From: Imbricaverruca yamaguchii
Lineage: Eukaryota > Arthropoda > Thecostraca > Neoverrucidae
DNA length: 64,000 nucleotides
Direction of reading: 5' to 3'
NCBI GenBank assembly: GCA_034440575.1
Contig: JAOTOL010001219.1
Span: forward strand, 1 to 64,000
Each line of letters begins with the position of its first letter. Position 1 is the first letter of the stretch. This document shows, piece by piece, positions 38,320 to 48,900 of the stretch. A program made the position numbers and the translations under genes. The notes under the pieces were generated by a model. That model was not told the origin of the DNA. It worked only from the letters and a program-made list of their open reading frames with translations, and did no database searches.

Positions 38320-38895
38320 GTGATGCCAAATGGCACAAAGTCATCGTGGCAAAATGTTCTTAGTGGAGTCCCCCAGGGGTCAGTACTGGGGCCACTACTG
38401 TTCATTATATTTGTAAATAACATTGAAAGTGGCCTAAGCAGTAAAGTTTTGAAGTTCGCGGATGATTTGAAGGTCTTTATGGCAATAACAGGTCAAGATG
38501 AGCATATCTCGCTGCAAAAAGACTTAGACGAACTTGTGAAGTGGTCAGAAGAATGGCAAATGAAATTTAACTTTGATAAGTGCAAAATCATGCATGTAGG
38601 TAAGCAGCATATGAAGGCTCCATACTTGATGGGTGGCCAAGTGCTATCAGTGACTCAACAGGAGAAGGATTTAGGTGTTATTCTAAACACAAAATTGGGG
38701 GCATCAGAACAGACCAAGGAAGCCAGGAAGAAGGCACTGAGAATACTCGGGGCAATAAATAGGAATGTATCATACAGAAGTGAGGAAGTGATCAGGAAGC
38801 TTTACTGTGCATACGTCAGGCCACATTTGGAATACTGCATCCAAGCTTGGTTTCCTAGCTATGAAAAAGATTGTTGGCTTTTAGAGAGAGTATAA
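38320..38895 (+). pseudogene. CR1 ORF2 reverse transcriptase, C-terminal part
   Basis: This frame continues directly after the nonsense codon. It has GVPQGSVLGPLLF (residues 17-29, motif B) and FADDLKVF (46-53, motif C with the catalytic aspartate pair), then the thumb region CAYVRPHLEYCIQAW. It stops at TAA (38893) where sister copies have glutamine. Coding remnants continue to about 39283. Confidence 0.85.
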
Positions 38896-39383
38896 AAGAG
38901 GGCTACAAAAATGGTTAATGGCATAAGCAACCTGGCATATGAGGAAAGATTGAAGAAATTGAATATGTTTTCACTTAGATATAGAAGGCTGAGAGGAGAT
39001 CTCATCGAGGTCTTTAAATTTGTCCATGGTCTGGAGAGGGGATACCTTGGGGGAAATGTTTGAATTGAACAGAATGATGCAATTAGGGGTCATGAATTCA
39101 AAATTAAAGTTAACCACAGCAGAACAAGGTTAAGGCAAACTTTCTTCACCAACAGGGTAGTAGAACACTGGAACCAGCTTCCAGAAAACATTGTCAGTAG
39201 CAGCACATTGAACATCTTTAAAAACAGCATAGACAATCATTATAAGAATAGAGGGCTTGCTGTTCAGTATTACAGGGAGGGCTGATTGACAGATTTGGTG
39301 GGCAACTGGTTCAGTGTGCGGAGTGCAACCAAGAAGGGCCCTTGTGGCTCATAGTTGCACTAATCTTTTATGTCTTTATGTCT

Positions 39384-40784
39384 ATTTATTTATTTATATA
39401 TTCACACAAATAAACAAATATATGTTACGTCGGATCTCTGAGGACCCTCCATCCGAAGGGTGCCTGCAGCAGAATAAGGAGCTCTTGCTCCTGCTATATG
39501 GGGCCTCCTGTTGGTGGCGGGTCAAAGGAGTGAAGTTGGAGCATCCCCGTTGAAGGAAGCGTTCCTTCAACCAAAAAAATGCATCCCTCCGCGAAGTCTC
39601 GAGTGCACATCATCGAATTTTCCAGCCAGAGGCCCGTTCGGCAGGAACGGCACCCCTCAAGGATACTCAAGGTGGCGCCGATCCAGACACGTGTCCCCTC
39701 CCCCGGATGGCAATTCCCGAATCCGCCCCTGCGTCCTGTGGCAGCTATGGGTTTTCCGTGACGGATATGGGACCTAACAGTGGGCCTCCTATTGGGGTCT
39801 ACGGGTGTGGTTAAATCATTTCAGGCGGTCTTCGGTTATCTTTCGGACACTCTTTCTTACCATTCAGGGGAAAAACTGTGGTGCACTTAGCCCCCTGGCC
39901 CAGAACTGCCCTTCCGCTTTCGAATGAGGGTGAAAGCTTGGCGGGGTAAAATGGACTGTAGATAGAGGCTACCAATATCTGGAAACTCCCTTTATTTTAG
40001 ATGCGCTTGATGGTCAGCCTCCGGGAAACTGCACATTGCTAGGTATGTGCAGCAAAGGAACATTTTGCTGAAGCCGAAGAATTGGTCTTTCAATTGGCAT
40101 ACGTCAAAGTACTCTATACTGCCATCAAACGTGCAAGATAGCATAGAGAAAATTGGTAAAATTACATGTAAACCAATGGTGGAAAAGCCTTCAAGCCCGC
40201 TACCAAACCAACTTCGTGGGGGCCCAATTAGGACCACGTGAATAATTGCGGATTGCAAGTACTTCGGTTGTTCCACACGTACATGCACGGTTGATGCATA
40301 CATTAGATGCCAATGATTATACAACTTGGACTAATCCTCGGCTGAAGGGAGATCATCTCGGGGGAGGATGCGAAGTTGCCGCCTTGGTTCAGAGTTCATA
40401 TTGTGATCCATGGCACATTATTTAGCACATCTTATTTGGTACATAGTTTGGTCCGCCATATATTACATGTTGCAGCACGTCTTGCGATCCGTGGTGGTGT
40501 TTGTAGTATCCAGACAATACGTGCCCGCACAAATTAAGGCCCCCGGCCGCGCCAACCATACACTGTCCGCCTGGCACCTAGCTGTGTATGTGTGTCCGCC
40601 ACTCAGGAGATTAGCCATAAATAGCAGTAATGGCGACAATTGCTGGAGTGGAATCGCACCAGCACGCACAGATGGAGGCCTTCTTGTCGGGGCGCCTGGT
40701 CATTTGTACAGCCGGCAACCGGCCACTTTGGATGGCCAGCTGACCGGTAAATTATTACTGGCTTGCCTGTTCTATGAGGCCAGT
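39384..40784. other. Unassigned DNA with a diverged repeat
   Basis: From 39430 to 39760 there are blocks (gcatccctcc, tcgaattttccag, gcgccgatcca, ggatggcaattc) that resemble 22890-23120. The rest up to the satellite shows nothing. Frames of up to 155 codons here have no recognisable content. Confidence 0.4.
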
Positions 40785-41452
40785 CCTAGCTGGATACTTC
40801 CGTTCCCAGAGACTGAACGGCATAGATCAGGTTTAGCTGGACACCTACGATCCCAGAAAATGTGGACGACAGGTTAGGTTTAGCTGTACACCTAGGTTCA
40901 CAGCCCAGTTTGGACGGTACAGGTCAGTTTTAGCTGGACACCTACGCTCCCGGAGTCCTGTGTACGGAGTCCTGTGCCGTCCTGTGGACGGCGTAGTCCT
41001 GGGTGAACCGGACACTTACGTTCCCAGAGAGTGTGGACGGTACAGGTCAGGATTAGCTGCACGCCTACGCTCCCAGTGAGTGCGGAGGGCATATGTCAGG
41101 CTTAGATGGATTCCTACGTTCCCAGATGAGATTATACCTAGACACCTACGGTCCCAGATGAGTGTGGCCGGCACATGCCAGGGTTAGCTGAATACCCACA
41201 TTCCCAGATGAGAGTATGCACGGCGCACGTCAGGGTTAGCTGGATATCCATGTTCCTAGATAATAGTGTGGAGGGCGCAAGTCAGGGTTAAACGAGCACC
41301 TAGGTTCCCAGGGAGAATGGACGGCATAGGTCAGTATTAGAAGGACATCTACGTCTCGAGATGAGTGTCGTGGTAGCTACAAGTGCGGGTTGGCTTGACA
41401 CCTACGGTCCCAGATGAGTGTGGAGACTGCATAGGTCAGGATTAGCTGAAAA
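40785..41452 (+). repeat. Satellite block 1, diverged about 49-bp monomers
   Basis: About 13 monomers of the type tagctggacacctacgttcc, cagagtgtggac, ggcataggtcagg are seen in plus orientation. They are more diverged from one another than expected for a recent array, as at the edge of a satellite. The block ends at attagctgaa where a CR1 copy begins. Confidence 0.88.
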
Positions 41453-42764
41453 GAATCAATTTTCAAGGATATAATATTTAGTTATCTGGAAGGTAGCAGA
41501 CTGATTCAGGATACTCAACATGGGTTTAGAAAAGGACGATCGTGTCTCACAAATCTCTTGGACTTTTTCAACTTCGCCACAGAACAATTTGATCAGGGAA
41601 ATCAGGTTGATGTAGCATATCTTGACTTTAGTAAGGCCTTTGACAAGGTACCCCATAAACGGTTAATGATACAGCTTCAGTCCCATGGTATTGTAGGTAG
41701 CATCTTAAATGGATAGTTGTGGCTTTCAGATAGACATCAAAGAGTGATGCTAAATGGTACAAAGTCATCATGGCAAAATGTTCTTAGTGGAGTCCCTCAG
41801 GGGTCAGTACTGGGGCCATTACTGTTCAATATATTTGTAAATAACATTGAAGATGGCCTAAGCAGTACAGTTTTGAAATTGGCGGATGATTTGAAGGTCT
41901 TTAGGGCAATAACAGGTCAAGATGAGCATATCTCTCTACAAAAAGACTTAGACACACTTGTGAAGTGGTCCGAAGAATGGCGCATGAAATTTAATTTTGA
42001 TAAGTGCAAAATCATGCATGTAGGTAAGCAGCATATGAAGGGTCCATACTTGATCGGTGGCCAAGTGCTATCAGTGACTCAACAGAAGGATTTGGGCGTT
42101 ATTCTAAACACAAAATTGGGGGCATCAGAACAGACCAAGGAAGTCAGGAAGAAGGCACTGAGAATGCTCGGGGCAATAAATAGGAATGTATCATACAGAA
42201 GTGAGGAAGTCATCAGGAAGCTTTACTGTGCATATGTCAGGCCACATTTGGAATACTGTATCCAAGCTTGGTCTCCTAGCTATGAAAAAGATTGTTGGCT
42301 TTTAGAGAGAGTACAAAAGAGGGCTACAAAAATGGTTAATAGCATAAGCAACCTGGCATATGAGGAAAGATTGAAGAAACTGAATATGTTTTCACTTAGA
42401 TAGAGAAGGCTGAGAGGAGATCTCATCTGGGTCTTTAAATTTGTCCATGGGCTGGAGAGGTGATATCCTGGGGAAATGTTTGAATTGAACAGAAATGATG
42501 CAATTAGGTCATAAATTCAAAATTAAAGTTAACCACAGCAGAACAAGGTTAAGGCAGACTTTCTTCACCAACAGGGTAGTGGAACACTGGAACCAGCTGC
42601 CAGAAAACATTGTCAGTAGCAGCACACTGAACATCTTTAAAAACAGAATAGACAATCATTATAAGAATAGAGGGCTTGCTTTTCAGTATTACAGGGAGGG
42701 CTGATTGACAGATTTGTTAGGCAACTGGTTCAGTGTACAGAGTGCAACCAAGAAGGGCCCTTGT
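41453..42764 (+). mobile_element. CR1 LINE, 5'-truncated plus copy inside the satellite
   Basis: It starts inside the reverse transcriptase (gaatcaat, just before the LEGSRLIQDTQHGFRKGRS region) and runs to the 3' UTR, stopping at gaagggcccttgt without its own 8-bp tail. It then abuts the 3' tail of a second copy in opposite orientation. Confidence 0.88.
41717..42403 (+). pseudogene. CR1 reverse transcriptase fragment
   Basis: The 228-codon frame carries GVPQGSVLGPLLF and a motif C that reads LADDLKVF in place of FADDLKVF, then the thumb region to KKLNMFSLR. A base lost just upstream (atcttaaatggatagttg) breaks the link to motif A. It ends at a stop (TAG) where the sister has YRRLRGDL. Confidence 0.84.
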
Positions 42765-42871
42765 AAGACATAAAGACATAAAGACATAAAAGATTAGTGC
42801 AACTCTGAGCCACAAGGGCCCTTCTTGGTTGTACTCTGTACACTGAACCAGTTGCCCACCAAATCTGCCAA

Positions 42872-43828
42872 TCAGCCCTCCCTGTAATACTGAAAAGCAA
42901 GCCCTCTATTCTTATAATGATTGTCTATGCTGTTTTTAAAGATGTTCAATGTGCTGCTACTGACGATGTTTTCTGGCAGCTGGTTCCAGTGTTCCACTAC
43001 CCTGTTGGTGAAGAAAGTTTGCCTTAACCTTGTTCTGCTGTGGTTAATTTTAATTTTGAATTTATGACCTCTAATTGCATCATTTCTGTTAAATTCAAAC
43101 ATTTCCCCAAGGTATCCCCTCTCCAGACCATTGACAAATTTAAAGACCTCGATGAGATCTCCTCTCAGCCTTCTATATCTAAGTGAAAACATATTTAATT
43201 TCTTCAATCTTTCCTCATATGCCAGGTTGCTTATGCCATTAACCATTTTTGTAGCCCTCTTTTGTACTCTCTCTAAAAGCCAACAATCTTTTTCATAGCT
43301 AGGAGACCAAGCTTGGATGCAGTATTCCAAATGTGGCCTGACGTATGCACAGTAAAGCTTCCTGATCACTTCCTCACTTCTGTATGATACATTCCTATTT
43401 ATTGCCCCGAGCATTCTCAGTGCCTTCTTCCTGGCTTCCTTGGTCTGTTCTGATGCCCCCAATTTTGTGTTTAGAATAACACCTAAATCCTTCTCCTGTT
43501 GAGTCACTGATAGCACTTGGCCACCCATCAAGTATGGATCCTTCATATGCTGCTTACCTACATGCATGATTTTGCACTTATCAAAGTTAAATTTCATTTG
43601 CCATTCTTCGGACCACTTCACAAGTTCGTCTAAGTCTTTTTGCAGCGAGATATGCTCATCCTGACCTGTTATTGCCCTAAAGACCTTCAAATCATCTGCA
43701 AATTTCAAAACTTTACTGCTTAGGCCACTTTCAATGTTATTTACAAATATAATGAACAGTAATGGCCCTAGTACTGACCCCTGGGGGGACTCCACTAAGA
43801 ACATTTTGCCATGATGACTTTGTACCAT
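42872..43828 (-). pseudogene. CR1 reverse transcriptase C-terminal half, 318 codons
   Basis: It contains PQGSVLGPLLF (residues 15-25), FADDLKVF (43-50) with both catalytic aspartates, the thumb region VRPHLEYCIQAWSP, and the C-terminal segment RRLRGDLIEVFKFVNGLERG to HWNQLPENIV. It ends with the family C-terminus FQYYREG. The upstream half (43737-44084) overlaps in another frame because of the C-run frameshift. Confidence 0.86.
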
Positions 43829-44683
43829 TTAGCATCACTCTTTGCTGTCTATCTGAAAGCCACAACTCTATCCATTTTAAGATGCTACCTGCAATACCAT
43901 GGGACTGAAGCTGTATCATTAACCGTTTATGGGGTACCTTGTCAAAGGCCTTACTAAAGTCAAGATATGCTACATCAACCTGATTTCCCTGATCAAATTG
44001 TTCTGTGGCGAAGTTCAAAAAGTCCAAGAGGTTTGTGAGACACGATCGTCCTTTTCTAAATCCATGTTGAGTATCTTGAATCAATCTGCTACCTTCCAGA
44101 TAACTAACTATTATATCCTTGATAATTGATTCAGTACCTTGCAGACTAGGGATGTGAGACTTATTGGCCTATAGTTTTCAACTTTCCCTCTTTCTCCTTT
44201 CTTGAAAATAGGAACTACATTTGCCCTTTTTCAATCGGTTGGAATTTCATTATGTGAAACTGATCTACAAAATATTATACTAAGTGGAAATGCCAGTTCC
44301 TTTTCAGTTTCCCGCAACACCCTAGCATAAATATCATCAGGTCCTGCGGCCTTATTTGGCTTTATTTTCCTGACATGATTGTAAACAACATCACTACCAA
44401 TGAAATCAACATCATTTGTCAGATCCCATGTAAATGAACTATGGTGTACGGTCGGCAGATTGGTCATATCTTCCACTGTAAACACTGATTTGAACTGCTT
44501 GCTCAGCTCCTCAACCATCTCACTATCCTCACCCAATGTAGTCCCGTTTACTTCCAGTGGACCAATTGTGCTAGAAACTTTACTCAGCTTGTAGAAACTA
44601 AAGAACTTTTTACTGTCCCCATTACAGTTTCTAGCTAAATCCAGTTCCTTTGCTCGCTTTGCTGCTCTGGTTTTTTGCTTCAC
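43737..44683 (-). pseudogene. CR1 reverse transcriptase N-terminal half, two frames
   Basis: The segment 44231-44683 encodes the linker and the first reverse transcriptase blocks (DSKKFFSFYKLS, NKAAGPDDIYARVL), ending at EIPTD before a nonsense TGA. The segment 43737-44084 encodes QHGFRKGRSCLTNLLDFLNF and motif A YLDFSKAFDKVPH. Between them coding continues in broken form. Confidence 0.83.
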
Positions 44684-45527
44684 AGTGTCTAGCTTTTTGA
44701 TACGCCTTTAGATTAATGACATTTGAGGCTTCTTTAAAAACTCTAAATGCAGTTTTCCTAGCCCTAATTGCTTTTATCACGTCTGGTGTAAGCCCTGCTG
44801 GCTTTCCTACCCTTCTTTTGCGTCTTTGCTTTTGGGGGACATGTCTAATCTGAGTTTCCTTTAAGTAAGATTTGAACTTTTCCCACATTTCACAGGCATT
44901 TAAATTGGAGAATTCTTCTTCCCATCTGATGGCACGTAAAGCCACTCTCATGCCGTTAAAGTCTGCTCTGTTGAAATTTGGAACCTTTACCAAATTATCC
45001 TTGATAATTTCCCCTACATGTGCCTTGAATCTAACTATGTTATGGTCACTTTTACCCAGAGTTTCGCCTACAGTCAAGTCTTGAACCAAGTCACTTAAAT
45101 CCGAGAATACAAGGTCCAAGAATGAACCATGCCTGGTAGGTTCCGATACAAACTGGTGTAAGAACAGGTCCTCTTCAAGGCATTTCCTGAACATTTTGCA
45201 TGATGGGGAGCCAACACCAGCATTTTCATAACCTTTTAGATTAAAGTCACCGAGAATAAGGCACTTCCTCTTAAAGTTTCTACTGATTTCCTCACAAATC
45301 ACCTTGTCAAGCTCCAGTTGCTGAGAATGTGGCAGGGTTCCTGATCGGTAGAAAGCTCCTATCCTAAGAGTATTGCTGTTGCCTTTTCCCACAGTGACAT
45401 CAAGCCAAATGGACTCCACAGACACATTTTTATCCCCACCTGCTACTTTTTGAGAACTGAATAAGCTATTCACATAGAGCATTACACCACCCCCTTTCAT
45501 TGCTGGACCCCTATTGCACGAAAACAT
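44631..45527 (-). pseudogene. CR1 endonuclease, 298 codons
   Basis: It is an open frame with GAFYRSG (residues 58-64), GDFN (93-96) and SDHN (160-163), then the basic linker KQRRKRRVGKPAGL. The N-terminal catalytic glutamate (TEAW) is missing because of the 5' truncation. It shifts frame at the end (KARHCEAKNQSSKAS) relative to the 396-codon frame at 20643-21833. Confidence 0.85.
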
Positions 45528-45550
45528 ATTGTATCATATTGTATTGTATT

Positions 45551-45596
45551 GTGGCTCATAGTTGCACTAATCTTTTATGTCTTTATGTCTTTATGT
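45551..45596 (+). mobile_element. CR1 3' tail remnant, plus orientation
   Basis: Only the last 46 bases of the CR1 3' end are present: gtggctcatagttgcactaa and then the 8-bp repeats ttttatgt, ctttatgt, ctttatgt. It follows a short attgt run at the truncated 5' end of the minus copy. Confidence 0.8.
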
Positions 45597-45597
45597 G

Positions 45598-45950
45598 AAC
45601 GTGGATGTCCAGCTAGCCCTGACATATGCCCTTCACACGCTCTGGGAACGTAGATGTCTAGCTAACCCTGACCTATGCCGTCCACACCCTCTGGGAACGT
45701 AGGTGTCCAGCTAGCCCAGGCTTGTGCCATACACAACCTCACATGTGAACGTAGGTGTCCAGCTAACCATGACCTATGCCGTCCACACTCTCTGGGAACG
45801 TACGTGTCCATCTAACCCTGATCTGTGCCGTCAACACTCTTCTCTGGGAAGGTAGGTGTCCAGCTAACCCGAACCTGTATCGTCCACACTCTATCTGGGA
45901 CGGTAGGTGTCCAGCTAACCGTGACCTGTAAAGTCCACACTCTCCGAAAG
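45598..45950 (-). repeat. Satellite block 2, inverted diverged monomers
   Basis: About seven monomers read in minus orientation (aacgtaggtgtccagctaac, ctgacctatgccgtccacac). Both the block to the left (40785-41452) and the main array to the right are in plus orientation, so this short block is inverted. It ends at ctctccg, about 25 bases before the plus monomers begin. Confidence 0.86.
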
Positions 45951-45976
45951 ATAGATGAGTTAGTTTGTGTTTGTTC

Positions 45977-48900
45977 GACAAGTACGTTCCCGGTGTGTGT
46001 GGAGGGCATAGGTCAGGGTTAGCTGGACAGATATGTTCCCAGAGTGTGTGGCCGGTATAGGTGAGTGTTAGCTGGACACCTACGCTTCTAGTGAGTGTGT
46101 AGGGCATTGGTGAGGGATAACTGGGACCCTACGTTCCCAGAGAGTGTGGACGGCATAGATCATGGTTAGCTGCAAAACCTACATTCCCGGAGGATACTGA
46201 CGATATAAGTCAGTGCTAGCTGGACACCTGCGCGCCTAGTGACTGTGGAGGGCATAGGTCAGGTTTAGCTGGGCACCTAAGTTCCCTGAGAGTGTGGAGG
46301 GCATGACGTGGGTGGGTTCACACCTACGGTCCGAGATGAGAGTGCGGACAGTGCAGGTCAGGTCGGGGTTAGACGAACACCCATCTTCCGGAGAGTGGGG
46401 TTGTTACAGGTCAGTTTTAGCTGTACACCTAGCTTCCCAGATTAGAATACTGAAGGCACAGGTCAGGGTTAGATGGACACGTACGCTCCCAGGGAGGGTG
46501 AATGGCATAGGTCATTGTTAGCGCGGCACGTACGTTCCCAGAGCGTAAGGACGGTATAGGTCACTTTTACCTGGATACCTAACTCCCGAGGGCGCGTGGG
46601 GGCATAGATCAGGGTTAGCAGGACACCTACGTTCCGAGAGGGCGTGGACGGCATATGTCAGGTTTTGTTGGACACCGAAGTCCCCAGGGTGTGTGGACAA
46701 CATGGGTCAGGATTAACTGGATACCTATGTTTCCAGGGTGGGTGGACGGCATAGGTTAGGGTTAGGTGGGCCCGTCTCTAGACGAACGTCGTGGACGTCA
46801 CAGGCCTGGGTTAGCTTGACACCTACGGTTACAGATGGTAGAGCGGACTGCATAGGTCAGGATTAGCTGAAGAGCTATCTTCCGGCGTGCAAAAACGTTA
46901 CAGGTCAGGGTTAGCTGGAACGCTGCGTTTCCAAAGAGTGTGGACGCCATAGGTCAACATTAGCTGTGCTCCTACGTTCCGACAGCGTGTCGATGGTATA
47001 GGTCATGTTTAGCTGGATACCTAAGTCCCCAGGGTGTGTGGACGGCATAAGTCAGTGTTAGCTCGACAGGTACGCTCCCTGTGTGTGTGGAGGGCATAGG
47101 TCAGGGTTAGCTGGACAGATATGTTCCCAGAGTGTGTGGCAGGTATAGGTGAGTGTTAGCTGGACACCTACGCTTCTAGTGAGTGTGTAGGGCATTGGTG
47201 AGGGATAACTGGGACCCTACGTTCCCAGAGAGTGTGGACGGCATAGATCATGGTTAGCTGCAAAACCTACATTCCCGGAGGATACTGACGATATAGGTCA
47301 GTGCTAGCTGGACACCTGCGCTCCTAGTGACTGTGGAGGGCATAGGTCAGGTTTAGCTGGGCACCTAAGTTCCCTGAGAGTGTGGACGGCATGGCGTGGG
47401 TGGGTTCACACCTACGGTCCGAGATGAGAGTGCGGACAGCGCAGGTCAGGTCGGGGTTAGACGAACACCCATCTTCCGTAGAGTGGGGTTGTTACAGGTC
47501 AGTTTTAGCTGTACACCTAGCTTCCCAGATAAAAATACTGAAGGCACAGGTCAGGGTTAGATGGACACGTACGCTCCCAGGGAGGGTGAATGGCATAGGT
47601 CATTGTTAGCGCGGCACGTACGTTCCCAGAGCGTAAGGACGGTATAGGTCACTTTTACCTGGATACCTAACTCCCGAGGGCGCGTGGGGGCATAGATCAG
47701 GGTTAGCAGGACACCTACGTTCCGAGAGGGCGTGGACGGCATATGTCAGGTTTTGTTGGACACCGAAGTCCCCAGGGTGTGTGGACAACATGGGTCAGGA
47801 TTAACTGGATACCTATGTTTCCAGGGAGGGTGGACGGCATAGGTTAGGGTTAGGTGGACCCGTCTCTAGACGAACGTCGTGGACGTCACAGGCCTGGGTT
47901 AGCTTGACACCTACGGTTACAGATGGTAGAGCGGACTGCATAGGTCAGGATTAGCTGAAGAGCTATCTTCCGGCGTGCAAAAACGTTACAGGTCAGGGTT
48001 AGCTGGAACGCTGCGTTTCCAAAGAGTGTGGACGCCATAGGTCAACATTAGCTGTGCTCCTACGTTCCCACAGCGTGCGGATGGTATAGGTCATGTTTAG
48101 CTGGATACCTAAGTCCCCAGTGTGTGTGGACGGCATAAGTCAGTGTTAGCCCGACAAGTACGCTCCCGGTGTGTGTGGAGGGCATAGGTCAGGGTTAGCT
48201 GGACAGATATGTTCCCAGAGTGTGTGGCCGGTATAGGTGAGTGTTAGCTGGACACCTACGCTTCTAGTGAGTGTGTAGGGCATTGGTGAGGGATAACTGG
48301 GACCCTACGTTCCCAGAGAGTGTGGACGGCATAGATCATGGTTAGCTGCAAAACCTACATTCCCGGAGGATACTGACGATATAGGTCAGTGCTAGCTGGA
48401 CACCTGCGCTCCTAGTGGCTGTGGAGGGCATAGGTCAGGTTTAGCTGGGCACCTAAGTTCCCTGAGTGTGGACGGCATGGCGTGGGTGGGTTCACACCTA
48501 CGGTCCGAGATGAGAGTGCGGACAGCGCAGGTCAGGTCGGGGTTAGACGAACACCCATCTTCCGGAGAGTGGGGTTGTTACAGGTCAGTTTTAGCTGTAC
48601 ACCTAGCTTCCCAGATAAAAATACTGAAGGCACAGGTCAGGGTTAGATGGACACGTACGCTCCCAGGGAGGGTGAATGGCATAGGTCATTGTTAGCGCGG
48701 CACGTACGTTCCCAGAGCGTAAGGACGGTATAGGTCACTTTTACCTGGATACCTAACTCCCGAGGGCGCGTGGGGGCATAGATCAGGGTTAGCAGGACAC
48801 CTACGTTCCGTGAGGGCGTGGACGGCATATGTCAGGTTTTGTTGTACACCGAAGTCCCCAGGGTGTGTGGACAACATGGGTCAGGATTAACTGGATACCT

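Larger units (their letters stand above)
35379..39383 (+). mobile_element. Longest CR1 LINE copy (about 4.0 kb), ORF1 to 3' tail
   Basis: The order is partial ORF1 (35379-36255), ORF2 endonuclease (about 36510-37230), linker, reverse transcriptase (about 37740-38900), C-terminal region to KNRGLAVQYYREG (ending about 39283), and a 3' UTR ending in ttttatgtctttatgtct. The CR1 clade assignment rests on ORF1 with an SGNH esterase-like domain, the ORF2 architecture without RNase H, and the 8-bp 3' repeat instead of poly(A). Many stops and frameshifts make it inactive. The copy is probably cut at the 5' end. Confidence 0.85.
42765..45535 (-). mobile_element. CR1 LINE, minus copy inside the satellite (2.8 kb)
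   Basis: The 3' end lies at 42765 with three aagacata units, followed on the minus strand by the C-terminal region, reverse transcriptase, linker and endonuclease. It is 5'-truncated at GYNMFSCNRGP (45535). It is the best preserved copy of the reverse transcriptase here, but is broken by an extra base in a C run near 43787 and a TGG to TGA change at about 44232. Confidence 0.88.

Noticed and set aside
40410..40877. 155-codon plus frame
   Set aside because: It runs into the satellite and has no recognisable motif.
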